Positions 24,911 to 33,414 of a DNA stretch of 64,000 nucleotides are shown piece after piece (positions within the stretch are counted from its first letter, which is position 1; every line of letters starts with the position of its first letter). Position numbers and translations under genes: made by a program. Source of the DNA: Gammaproteobacteria bacterium. Lineage in GTDB: Bacteria; Pseudomonadota; Gammaproteobacteria; JADZEE01. The notes beneath the pieces are model-generated. The model had not been told where the DNA came from, ran no database searches, and saw only the letters and a program-made list of their open reading frames with translations. Where the stretch lies: positions 1-64,000 of the forward strand of contig JADZEE010000048.1 of the NCBI GenBank assembly GCA_020850735.1, in the 5' to 3' direction.

Positions 24911-25760
24911 GCGGTGTCCGTTCCGTCAAATCGCCATAACCGAGCGGATGCAACCGCAAACGTGAGAGCGCGGCACGGACTTCAGGAGCCATCAATGCGC
25001 GCAACTCCGCGTCAGCGGCAGGATCCCGGGTTGCGGCATCGCCGGCCTGCGGGTGGCAGTAGATCTCGGTGACGCCGTCCGGAAGCATTTCGATGAAGCG
25101 CGTGAGCAGCGCGGCATCGATATGGCCGCTGTCGCCGAGCCCGAGCACCTGGTCGTTGCTTGCAACGCCGGCGCGGCGCAGGCGCCGGCGCAGCAGCCAG
25201 ATCCACGGCCCGAGCCCGAAGGCAATTGTGGCGCGGCCGATGCTGTGCGTGCCGGCGGCGCGGCTCGCGAGCAGTGGAGGTTCGTAGGGCACGCGGACCG
25301 CCTTGAGCCCGAACTCGCGGCCGATCTCGAGCATCAGCGTCAGCACGGTCGGGTGCAGGTGCATGTGATGATGGGCGTTGACGTGGTCCAGGGGCAGGCC
25401 CGTGGCGCGGAACGCTTCGAATTGCGCGCGGATCTCGGCGCGAAGCTGCGCCCGCGCGCGGCCATGAAAAAAAAATCTCACGCCCGTGCCAACGCCAGGC
25501 GCCGGCAGAAAGCCTGCGGCGTCCACGATGTCCGGCACCCGTGCCGGCGGCAACATCGGCCGGCCGTCGACTACAACCAGGTGCAGGCCAACTCGCAGTG
25601 ACGGCAGCGCGCGGGCGCGCCGCACGGCATCCGTGGCCGCCGTGGCAGCAACCATCAGGCTGGCCGCGGACAGCGTGCCGTGCCGATGGGCAAGCTCGAC
25701 TGCTTCGTTCACATTCACCGAGGCGCCGAAGTCGTCGGCGGTGACGATGAGCCGGTTCAC
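24897..25760 (-). CDS. hpnK: hopanoid biosynthesis deacetylase HpnK (ChbG/YdjC family)
   Basis: A 287-residue carbohydrate deacetylase of the YdjC fold. The metal site shows as TADDFGASVNVNEAV and the His-rich DHVNAHHHMHLHP. In studied hopanoid producers HpnK removes the N-acetyl group from GlcNAc-bacteriohopanetetrol made by HpnI, before HpnJ forms the cyclitol ether. The start is GTG 25760 because it overlaps the hpnI stop by GTGA; upstream in-frame codons belong to hpnI. A run of A residues in MKKKSH-like antisense sequence around 25465 corresponds here to VRFFFHGR. Confidence 0.87.
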   Translation of the reverse strand: MNRLIVTADDFGASVNVNEAVELAHRHGTLSAASLMVAATAATDAVRRARALPSLRVGLHLVVVDGRPMLPPARVPDIVDAAGFLPAPGVGTGVRFFFHGRARAQLRAEIRAQFEAFRATGLPLDHVNAHHHMHLHPTVLTLMLEIGREFGLKAVRVPYEPPLLASRAAGTHSIGRATIAFGLGPWIWLLRRRLRRAGVASNDQVLGLGDSGHIDAALLTRFIEMLPDGVTEIYCHPQAGDAATRDPAADAELRALMAPEVRAALSRLRLHPLGYGDLTERTPHATY

Positions 25761-26920
25761 GTCGTGCGCGGCACGATGCGGCCGTCCCGGGTCAGCTCGA
25801 ACTCGACGCCGCGCCAAACGACCTGACGCTTGAGAAACGCCAGCGCCCAGGTCGCGAGGCCGGCCAGGTCGCGGACCGGCAGCCAAACCAGGCGCCGCAG
25901 CGACTCACCGTCGTTCATGCAGCGGGCGATGAACGCGGCGCTGCCGAGGCGCACAGCGAGCGCCTGGGCCAGCACGATGAGAGAAAGCGGATCGAATGCG
26001 CGGGCGAGCGCAAACAGTACGGCAAACGGGATGCCGCGCGTGAGCACCGTGAGAAAAAAGCCGACCGGGTTGGCGGCCTTGGTGTTGAGATCCCAGTAAA
26101 TCTGGTGCAGTGCCCAGCTGCGTGCGCTGGCGAGATCGACGGTCAGCCCCACGAAATACGGTACCAGCTCCATACGCAACCCGCGCGCGTGGATCCGGCG
26201 GCCGAGCTCGTAGTCCTCGACCAGGTAGGTGGACAGCGATTCCAGCCCGCCGATGGCCTCCAGGGTCGAGCGGCGCAGGGCGACCGAGGCGCCAATGCAC
26301 AGGGACGCTGCCCCGGTCTGCGCCGCGAACATGACACTGGGTGTGAAATCTGCGTTGTAGGTGAGCAGTTCGAGCGCTTCGTACCAGCGTTCGGCATGTT
26401 CGGCCCGGTACAGGGTACAGGTGTAGCCGACCTGCTCGCCGCCGGGACTGGCGGCCAGCGGCGCGACGATTCGACGCAGGTAATCGGCTGGCAGGTGGAC
26501 ATCGCTGTCGCTGATGACGATGACCTCGTGGCGCGCGGATCCGAGGGCATTGCACAGGTTCTGGATCTTGCCGTTCACGACGGGGGTGCTGTCGCGCACG
26601 ACGACTGTCACGCGCGCCTCGCCGAATTCGGCACGCAGGCGCTCGAGAATCGACAGGGCGGGATCGTCCAGCCGCTGCACGGCCATGACCACCTGGTATG
26701 GGCCTGGATAATCCTGGGCACAGGCACTGCGCAGATTACACTCGAGATCCTTTTCGAGGCCGTGCACCGGTTTGAGGATCGTGACACCCGGCCAGCTGCG
26801 CACCGGCGCCTGGGGTGCGCGGGGGCGCAGAAATCGCAGCGTCGTCACCGCACTGAGCAGCGCGTACACGGTGCCCCCTGCGACCGGCACGATCAACAGC
26901 CAGCTCAGGGCCGTGAGCAT
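25757..26920 (-). CDS. hpnI: hopanoid glycosyltransferase HpnI (GT2 family)
   Basis: A 387-residue membrane-bound glycosyltransferase that adds N-acetylglucosamine to bacteriohopanetetrol in studied bacteria. It has an N-terminal membrane helix, then a GT2 domain with GVTILKPVHGLEKDL, the DxD-like VISDSDVHLPADYL and the acceptor motif STYLVEDYELGRRI (ED). Two or three C-terminal helices follow (GIPFAVLFALARAF and LIVLAQALAVRLG). The ATG at 26920 fits the family N-terminus (MLTALSWLLIVPV); more upstream frame is the antisense of nothing known. hpnK follows with a 4-base overlap. Confidence 0.87.
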   Translation of the reverse strand: MLTALSWLLIVPVAGGTVYALLSAVTTLRFLRPRAPQAPVRSWPGVTILKPVHGLEKDLECNLRSACAQDYPGPYQVVMAVQRLDDPALSILERLRAEFGEARVTVVVRDSTPVVNGKIQNLCNALGSARHEVIVISDSDVHLPADYLRRIVAPLAASPGGEQVGYTCTLYRAEHAERWYEALELLTYNADFTPSVMFAAQTGAASLCIGASVALRRSTLEAIGGLESLSTYLVEDYELGRRIHARGLRMELVPYFVGLTVDLASARSWALHQIYWDLNTKAANPVGFFLTVLTRGIPFAVLFALARAFDPLSLIVLAQALAVRLGSAAFIARCMNDGESLRRLVWLPVRDLAGLATWALAFLKRQVVWRGVEFELTRDGRIVPRTT

Positions 26921-26976
26921 GCGGTTCTCGTCGCCCGCTGAGTCGTCGCGCCGCGGCCTTTCGCGCGCGCCATTGC

Positions 26977-28455
26977 TCAGTGTGCCGCGGAATTGCTCAC
27001 GGGCGCGCCGGCTCCCGGCCCCGGGCTCTCGCCACCCTTGTTGCGCCTGGCACCCAGGAAGCGGAAGAATTCCGCGCCCTCGCGCATGCGGCGCCCGAAC
27101 ATCTCCGGATTGCGCACCATCTCCCAGGTCATTTCCGCAATCTTTCGGGGCCGGAAGTAGAATCGGCGGTAAAACTCCTCGACTGCACCAAAAATTTCCT
27201 CGTGCGACAGATGCGGGTAATTCAGCGCGGCGACCTGCACGCCGCTGCCGGACACCAGAGCGCCGGCGTCCTGTCGCAACCAGCCCTCTTCCAGCGCCTG
27301 CTTGTGCAGGAACGTGCCGGGGTAGGTCGCGGCCAGGGATACCTGGACCGTGTGTGGATTCACCTCGCACGCAAACCGGATCGTCTTCTCGATGGTCTCG
27401 CGGGTCTCCCCCGGCAGGCCGACGATGAACGTGCCGTGGATCTGGATCCCGAGCTTGTGGCAGTCCGCGGAGAACTGGCGCGTGCGCTCCACGCTCATAC
27501 CCTTTTTGATGTTGAGCAGGATCTGCTGGTCGCCTGATTCGTAGCCGACGACGAACAGGCGCAGTCCATTGTCGCGTAATACTGCGAGAGTCTCGTACGG
27601 AACGTTGCCCTTTGCGTTGCAGGACCAGGTGATACCCAGCTTGCCCAGACCTCGGGCGATTTCCTCGGCGCGCGGCAGGTCGTCGGTAAAGGTGTCGTCG
27701 TCGAAGAAGTACTCCTTGACCTGCGGAAACATCTCCTTCGCGCGCCGCATCTCCTCGATGACGTTGGCGGGGCTGCGGGTCCGGTACTTGTGCCCGCCGA
27801 TGGTCTGGGGCCACAGGCAGAACGTGCAGCGCGACTTGCAGCCGCGCCCGGTGTAGACGGACAGGTATGGGTGGTACAGATAGCCGATGAAGTAGTCCTC
27901 GATGACGAGATCCCGCTGGTAGACGTCGATCACCGACGGCAGCACATCCATGTCGCGCAGGATCGCGCGCTCCGGGTTGTGCACGACACGGCCGTCGATC
28001 TTGTAGCTGAGTCCGTCGATGGAATCGAAGGGTTTGCCTTCGGCGATCTCGCGTATCGTGAAGTCAAACTCGGCGCGGGCGACGAAGTCGATTGCGGTCG
28101 ATGCGAGCAGGGAGTAGTCCGGCTGCACCGCGACGTGGGCACCGACGAAACCGAGCTTCAGCCGCGGGTTGGCGCGTTTGAGTTCGTCGGCGACGCGCAC
28201 GTCGTAGGGAAACGAGGGTGTGCTCGTGTGCAGCACCGCCAGTTCGTAGTCCCTGGCGAGCGGCAGCACGTCTTCCAGGCTCATGTCGCGGGCGGGGGCG
28301 TCGACGAGCCGGCTGCCGGGCACGAGGGCCGCAGGCTGCGCGAGCCAGGTCGGGTACCAGAACGAGCGGATTTCGCGCTTGGCCTGGTAGCGGGAGCCCG
28401 CCCCGCCGTCGAAACCCTCGAATGAGGGCGGATTCAGAAACAGCGTCTTGAGCAT
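26977..28455 (-). CDS. hpnJ: hopanoid biosynthesis B12-binding radical SAM protein HpnJ
   Basis: A 492-residue protein with an N-terminal cobalamin-binding domain (about 1-170) and a radical-SAM domain marked by GRGCKSRCTFCLW (CxxxCxxC for the 4Fe-4S cluster). Later come YFFDDDTFTDDLPRAEEI and VGYESGDQQILLNIKKGM. In studied systems HpnJ turns the glucosamine head group of bacteriohopanetetrol into the cyclitol ether. The ATG at 28455 is preceded by GGAGGTATACGTCC, a good ribosome site. Full length. It lies 56 bases before hpnI. Confidence 0.9.
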   Translation of the reverse strand: MLKTLFLNPPSFEGFDGGAGSRYQAKREIRSFWYPTWLAQPAALVPGSRLVDAPARDMSLEDVLPLARDYELAVLHTSTPSFPYDVRVADELKRANPRLKLGFVGAHVAVQPDYSLLASTAIDFVARAEFDFTIREIAEGKPFDSIDGLSYKIDGRVVHNPERAILRDMDVLPSVIDVYQRDLVIEDYFIGYLYHPYLSVYTGRGCKSRCTFCLWPQTIGGHKYRTRSPANVIEEMRRAKEMFPQVKEYFFDDDTFTDDLPRAEEIARGLGKLGITWSCNAKGNVPYETLAVLRDNGLRLFVVGYESGDQQILLNIKKGMSVERTRQFSADCHKLGIQIHGTFIVGLPGETRETIEKTIRFACEVNPHTVQVSLAATYPGTFLHKQALEEGWLRQDAGALVSGSGVQVAALNYPHLSHEEIFGAVEEFYRRFYFRPRKIAEMTWEMVRNPEMFGRRMREGAEFFRFLGARRNKGGESPGPGAGAPVSNSAAH

Positions 28456-28525
28456 GGACGTATACCTCCCGTCGTTTGCGAGCCCGGCGTTCGGGTCGAC
28501 GGCACGCCGGGCGCTGTAGGTCGAT

Positions 28526-29539
28526 TCAAGCCGCGGCGGACCGACGGCCCGCGAGCGCGTGGCGGCGTACCAGCAAATCCCAGCCGGCGCCCAGACCGAA
28601 CGCCATCCAGGCCAGCTCGCGCACGCGTCGCAGCACCGCGACCGCCAGACCGGGCTCTGGCGTGCCGAGCACGGCGGCAGTGACGACGAAGTAAGCACCT
28701 TCCTGAGCGCCGACCGCCGACGGAATGAAAAACGATGCCGCCCGCGCCACCGATACCAGCCCGGCGATGATGACGGCATCGGCCGCGCTGGCGGGTAGTT
28801 GCAACAGCATCAGGATGATCCACACTTCGAGCGCCTCGACGAACCAGGCGCCGGCCGCCAGCAGCATGGCGACGCAGAAGCGGCCGTGCGTCCGGGCGAA
28901 GAAGGTCTCGATCTGGCCTTCGATCCGTGCGAGCGCGCCGACCAGTGTGTCGACCTGGTGGCGCCAGCGGCGCGGCGTGAGCCTGTGAGTCGCTTGCGAC
29001 AGCAATCTCAGGCGTGGCACCAGGTAGCTGGCCGTGCCGAGCACGGCTATGGTGACGAGCGTGGCCGCCGCCGCCGTTCGCCAGCCGGCCGGAACGTCGT
29101 CGCGTTGCATCACCAGTACCAGGCACGTGGTAACGAACAGCGCATGTCCCATGAGGATCAGTGCCTGCGCGAGAATGAGCGAGCTCGCCGCATCGCCGTA
29201 GCCGATACCGTAGCGCCGATTGAGCAGCAGGGCCTTGATCGGTTCGCCGCCCAGCGGTACGAGCGGCGTGAGGTTGTTGACGGCTTCGCCGATAGCCAGC
29301 ACGCGGGTCAGCCGACCCAGCCACCGCACCGTGAACGGCAGCGCGGGCAGCGTCAGCAACCAGGCCGCAACGTCGGTGAATACCCACAGCGCTCCGATCA
29401 TGGCAGTGATTGCCATCCCCGCCCAGCCGAGCCGCAGCAGGTGCTGCCACAGCAGCCCGACGTCGCTCGCGGTCATGACCCAGCCGAACAGAGCTATGCC
29501 CGCGAGGAGAGCGGCAACCGAGGTCAGTCTCACGCCCAC
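28526..29539 (-). CDS. hpnL: HpnL-like membrane protein (lysylphosphatidylglycerol synthetase TM-like)
   Basis: A polytopic inner-membrane protein of about 337 residues, of the family whose hopanoid-cluster members are called HpnL and are thought to move or present hopanoids. Eight or so helices are evident (SVAALLAGIALFGWVMTA, then ILMGHALFVTTCLVLVM), with the family motifs AVNNLTPLVPLGGEPIKALLL and FFIPSAVGAQEGAYF. The open frame extends to a TTG at 29617 inside the upstream epimerase gene; GTG 29539 (or 29533) just after that gene's stop is a more likely start. Confidence 0.75.
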   Translation of the reverse strand: MGVRLTSVAALLAGIALFGWVMTASDVGLLWQHLLRLGWAGMAITAMIGALWVFTDVAAWLLTLPALPFTVRWLGRLTRVLAIGEAVNNLTPLVPLGGEPIKALLLNRRYGIGYGDAASSLILAQALILMGHALFVTTCLVLVMQRDDVPAGWRTAAAATLVTIAVLGTASYLVPRLRLLSQATHRLTPRRWRHQVDTLVGALARIEGQIETFFARTHGRFCVAMLLAAGAWFVEALEVWIILMLLQLPASAADAVIIAGLVSVARAASFFIPSAVGAQEGAYFVVTAAVLGTPEPGLAVAVLRRVRELAWMAFGLGAGWDLLVRRHALAGRRSAAA

Positions 29540-29565
29540 CGGCTCGGCTGTCGAGACCAGACGGC

Positions 29566-30525
29566 TCAGGCGACTGCTGCAGAGCTTTGCACGACCGCCG
29601 GCAGTGCGTGGCCCCAACGATCGCAGAACCAGCGCACGGTCCGCTCGAGTCCCTCGGCGAAATCGACCTGCGCCTGCCAGCCGAGCTCGCTGCGCGCCTT
29701 CTCGGCCGACACCTCCTTGCCGGTGAAGTCGCCGGCGCGCTGGGGCACGAATTCGATGTGAACCTGGTCGCCCACCAGAGCACGAATGCCCTCGGCGACT
29801 TCGAGCACCGAGACCTTGCGCGTGCCTTCGAGGTTATAGGTCTGGTTCGCGGTCTCCTCGCCCATCACCAGGGTGTGCGCCTCGGCCATGTCGCGCACGT
29901 AGATGAATTTGCGGTACTGGCTGCCGTCCCCCGCAATGGTGAGCGGGTCACCAGCGAGCGCTTTTTTGAGCAGAATCGGAATGAGCAGCTCTTCGCGCAT
30001 GCGCGGACCGTAGGGTATGCCGTAGCGCAAAACGGTGAACGGGACGCCATACAGTTCGGCGTAGTTGTGGCACAGCATTTCACAGGCCATTTTCGTCGAC
30101 GTATAGATGTGGCCCGCGCCGTGCAGATAGAACGGGACACCTTCCTTGGCCGGCAGATCACTCGGGGAGCCGTTGTACACCCACACGGTCGAGGCCAGGT
30201 GTACGCGCGGCTTGCCCTGCAACCGGGCCGCTTCGAGCACGTTGGCGGTGCCCAGGACGTTCAACGCGGTCGTGTAGGTTGGGTACTTGTGGGCGTAATT
30301 CACGTTGGAGACCGCGCCCAGATGAAAAATGTGCTCGGCGTCCTTGACCGCTTCGAGCACCGAGGCGAGATCGAGAAGATCGACGTCCTCGTAACCCACG
30401 TCCGTGCGGTGTGGGCGGACCCGGTGGTCGAGCACTTTGACCTCGTAGCCGCGGTCGACGAGCGCGTCGACCACGTGCGAACCGATGAAACCACTGCCAC
30501 CGGTGACTACGATTTTCTGGCCCAT
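29566..30525 (-). CDS. NAD-dependent epimerase/dehydratase in the hopanoid cluster
   Basis: A 319-residue extended SDR. The NAD motif is VTGGSGFIGSHVVDAL, with catalytic Thr in LASTVWVYNG and YxxxK in HIYTSTKMACEML. Other motifs are RYGIPYGPRMREELLIP and GDGSQYRKFIYVRDMA. It differs clearly from the other epimerase at 23924-24910, so the two probably act on different sugars or at different carbons. AAGGAG lies 9 bases before the ATG. Between the DegT aminotransferase and the HpnL-like gene, a joint role in making an amino sugar is inferred. Confidence 0.83.
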   Translation of the reverse strand: MGQKIVVTGGSGFIGSHVVDALVDRGYEVKVLDHRVRPHRTDVGYEDVDLLDLASVLEAVKDAEHIFHLGAVSNVNYAHKYPTYTTALNVLGTANVLEAARLQGKPRVHLASTVWVYNGSPSDLPAKEGVPFYLHGAGHIYTSTKMACEMLCHNYAELYGVPFTVLRYGIPYGPRMREELLIPILLKKALAGDPLTIAGDGSQYRKFIYVRDMAEAHTLVMGEETANQTYNLEGTRKVSVLEVAEGIRALVGDQVHIEFVPQRAGDFTGKEVSAEKARSELGWQAQVDFAEGLERTVRWFCDRWGHALPAVVQSSAAVA

Positions 30526-30546
30526 GACCGGATTCTCCTTGATTGT

Positions 30547-31701
30547 TCAGCCGTTGAGGACGTCCGTGAATGCGCTGACCACGTGCTCCGCCTGGGCGTC
30601 GCTCATGCTGGCAAACACCGGCAGGCACACGTGCCGGGCACAGATCTGCTCGGCTTGCTGCAGCGGGTGCTGATGGTAGCGCTCGAACACCGGTTGTAAG
30701 TGCAGGGGGGTATCGTAGACCTCTCCGGACAGGGACACCCCGTAGCGTTGCTTGAGGGTCTGCTTGAGCTCACGGCGGTCGACGCCGGCGTCGATGCGCA
30801 CGAGATACTTGTAGTAATTGCACACCGGCCCCGCCGCGGCCGGAATGGCCGTGGTGATCCCGGGCAGGCCGAGCAGACCGGCATCGTAGATGGCCGCAAT
30901 GCGCCGGCGGGCCGCAATCATGTCCGCCAGGCGTTGCAAGTGCCGGATCCCGATAATGGCATTCGGCTCCGACATGCGCCAGTTGTAGCCCATGCGCGTG
31001 TGTGCGTTCTGGGTGAAGCTGGCTTTGCCCTGATCGCGGTGGATCCGCGCTTCGGCGGCGATGTCGGCGTCGTTGGTGACGAGCATGCCGCCTTCGCCCG
31101 AGGTCATGACCTTGGTGGGATAGAAACTGAACGCGCCGACTGCGCCGAACGCGCCGGCGGCGGTGCCGTCGTAGGAGCTGCCGTGCGCATGGGCCGCGTC
31201 CTCCACCAGCGCCACCCCGCGGCGCTCCAGCAGCGCCTGAATTTCAGGCATGCGTGGCGAGACGTAGCCACCGATGTGCACCACGATCACGGCCGCGGTG
31301 TCGGCGTCCAGCCGGCGCTCGATCTCTTCCGGTGCGGTGCCGAAAGTCGCGGGATCCGTATCCATGAACACCGGTGTTGCGCCGGCGTGCACGACGGCGG
31401 CGGCAGTCGCGAAAAAGGTGTTGGCGGGCACCAGCACGCGCCGGCCTGCGACGCCGACGGCGCGCAGCGCAATCTCCAGTGCGGCGGTTCCGCTGTTCAC
31501 CGCGACCGCATGCTCGACCCCGCACAGGTGGGCGAACTCGTTCTCGAACTCGGCACCCCAGGGTCCGAGCGTGAGCTGGCCGGTGGCGAGGATTTCCTCG
31601 ATGCGATCGGCGATCCAGCGACGATCCTCGGGCTGGAAATCGATGCGGGCGGCGGGGACGGCGAGCCCCGGCGGGCAGTGAGTCGGTTCGGGTTGTGGCA
31701 C
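30547..31701 (-). CDS. DegT/DnrJ/EryC1/StrS-family PLP aminotransferase
   Basis: A 384-residue sugar aminotransferase of fold type I. The PLP Lys lies in FSFYPTKVMTSGEGGMLV, with substrate-side motifs VNSGTAALEIALRAVG, VPANTFFATAAAVVHAG and VEDAAHAHGSSY. Such enzymes transaminate keto-sugars attached to nucleotides. It starts with GTG at 31701 and is the first gene of the hopanoid run; the epimerase starts 21 bases after its stop. A role in preparing an amino sugar or amino cyclitol for the hopanoid head group is plausible but not shown. Confidence 0.85.
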   Translation of the reverse strand: MPQPEPTHCPPGLAVPAARIDFQPEDRRWIADRIEEILATGQLTLGPWGAEFENEFAHLCGVEHAVAVNSGTAALEIALRAVGVAGRRVLVPANTFFATAAAVVHAGATPVFMDTDPATFGTAPEEIERRLDADTAAVIVVHIGGYVSPRMPEIQALLERRGVALVEDAAHAHGSSYDGTAAGAFGAVGAFSFYPTKVMTSGEGGMLVTNDADIAAEARIHRDQGKASFTQNAHTRMGYNWRMSEPNAIIGIRHLQRLADMIAARRRIAAIYDAGLLGLPGITTAIPAAAGPVCNYYKYLVRIDAGVDRRELKQTLKQRYGVSLSGEVYDTPLHLQPVFERYHQHPLQQAEQICARHVCLPVFASMSDAQAEHVVSAFTDVLNG

Positions 31702-31940
31702 TCAGGGATCCTCGTGTGCGGGCCGCGCGCGGCGGCTGGAGCTTACAAACGGGATAATGTGCGCCAGGAAGCTTAACGCACGCTTATGACCGGTGCGTTG
31801 CATGGTGAGCGTACCCGATCGCGGGAACGCCTATTTCAGCGAGTGCGCAAGCGCGGTCCGACGCGGGGCCCGCCGCCCGCAGGCGCCGTCGTCCCCGCGC
31901 CGACCGAGCTGGTGCGTCGGGAATGATGCGCGCTGCGGAT

Positions 31941-33284
31941 TCAGGCAACCGCCAGAATCGCCTTGCGCATCGCTTCGACGATCTTTTCGATCTCGAGCTC
32001 GCGGGTGATGAACGGAGGCGCAACCACGAGTGCTTCGCCCGATTGGCGTAGCAGCACGCCATCGTCCCAGCACCGCAGGAACGCATTCATGGCCCGCACC
32101 CCCGGTTTGCCCTCGAGGGGCGCCAGCTCGACGGCGGCGGCCAGGCCGATGTTGCGTATGTCGACGACGTTCGGCAGGCCCTTGAGCGAATGCACGGCGT
32201 CCTCGAGCACCGATTCCAGGCGGCTCGCACGCGCGAACAGCTCCTCCTGCTCATACACGTCCAGGGTCGCGAGACCTGCCGCCGCAGCGAGCGGATGACC
32301 CGAATAAGTGTAGCCGTGGAAGAATTCCACCGCGTGCTCCGGCCCGGTCATGAACGTATCGTAGATATCCTTGCGCACCAGCACGCCGCCCATGGGAACG
32401 ACCCCGTTGGTCACGCCCTTGGCGAAGGTGATCATGTCCGGAACGACGTTGAAGCGCTGCGCCGCGAAGTTGGTGCCGAGGCGGCCGAAGCCTGTGATCA
32501 CCTCGTCGAAGATGAGCAGCAGGCCGTGTTTGTCGCAGATGGCACGCAGCCGCTGCAGGTAGTCCTGCGGCGGCACGATGACACCGACCGAGCCCTGCAT
32601 CGGCTCGACGATGACGGCGGCGATGTTCGACGCGTCGTGCAGCGCGACGATGCGCTCCAGCTCGTCGGCGAGGTGGGCGCCCCATTGCGGCTGGCCGCGG
32701 GAGAACGCCATGTCCGTGAGACTGTGCGTGTGCGGGAGATGATCCACCCCCGGCAACATGGCGCCGAAGAGCTTGCGATTGGGCATCATGCCGCCCACCG
32801 AGATGCCGCCGAACCCGACCCCGTGGTAGGCCTTCTCGCGGCCGATGAAACGGGTGCGGTGGCCTTCGCCGCGCATACGGTGAAACGCGAGCGCGATCTT
32901 CAGCGCGGTGTCGACCGCCTCGGAGCCCGAGTTGACGAAAAATGCGTGGTCGAGCCCGGGTGGTGCGAGCCGCGTCACGCCCTCGGCGAGCGCGAAGATC
33001 TTCGGGTGGCCGAACTGGAAAGCGGTCGCGTAATCGAGGGTAGCGACCTGCTCCTGCACGGCGGCGACGATGCGCGGATGGCAGTGGCCGGCGTGGCAGC
33101 ACCACAGTCCGGCCAGGCCGTCGAGGAGCTTGCGACCGTCGTCGCTCCACACGTAAGCCCCTTCGCCGCGTACCAGCATGCGCGGGTGCTGCTTGAAGTA
33201 CCGGTTGTGCGTGAACGGCATCCAGTACGGTTCGAGGTTGGCAGTGGCCGTTGCCCTCGTGATTTCGGCAGCGGTTTTGCTCAT
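31941..33284 (-). CDS. class III aminotransferase (omega-amino acid:pyruvate transaminase type)
   Basis: A 447-residue PLP enzyme. Signatures are WCCHAGHCHPRIV, VNSGSEAVDTALKIAL, the aspartate motif LLIFDEVITGFGRLG and the PLP Lys in ITFAKGVTNGVVPMG. It probably moves amino groups from omega-amino acids such as beta-alanine, or from polyamines, to pyruvate. Related class III enzymes (HpnO) make aminohopanoids, and proximity to the hpn run makes that worth noting, but the motifs fit the beta-alanine:pyruvate group better. The ATG at 33284 is chosen by family length. Confidence 0.85.
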   Translation of the reverse strand: MSKTAAEITRATATANLEPYWMPFTHNRYFKQHPRMLVRGEGAYVWSDDGRKLLDGLAGLWCCHAGHCHPRIVAAVQEQVATLDYATAFQFGHPKIFALAEGVTRLAPPGLDHAFFVNSGSEAVDTALKIALAFHRMRGEGHRTRFIGREKAYHGVGFGGISVGGMMPNRKLFGAMLPGVDHLPHTHSLTDMAFSRGQPQWGAHLADELERIVALHDASNIAAVIVEPMQGSVGVIVPPQDYLQRLRAICDKHGLLLIFDEVITGFGRLGTNFAAQRFNVVPDMITFAKGVTNGVVPMGGVLVRKDIYDTFMTGPEHAVEFFHGYTYSGHPLAAAAGLATLDVYEQEELFARASRLESVLEDAVHSLKGLPNVVDIRNIGLAAAVELAPLEGKPGVRAMNAFLRCWDDGVLLRQSGEALVVAPPFITRELEIEKIVEAMRKAILAVA

Positions 33285-33414
33285 GGGATCGGATCCTCGC
33301 GGCTGGTTGGACGACGGGGCTCGGGTGCGATGGCGTGTTGCTGTCGCCCGTGCGCGAGCGCAGCGTACACGCTGGTGAACGACCCGACAAGGCACTGCCG
33401 GGCGCAACTTTGTT

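Noticed and set aside
31941-33284. HpnO-type aminohopanoid transaminase
   Set aside because: It is class III and near the hopanoid genes, but the motifs fit omega-amino acid:pyruvate transaminases better, and it is separated from the run by about 240 bases.
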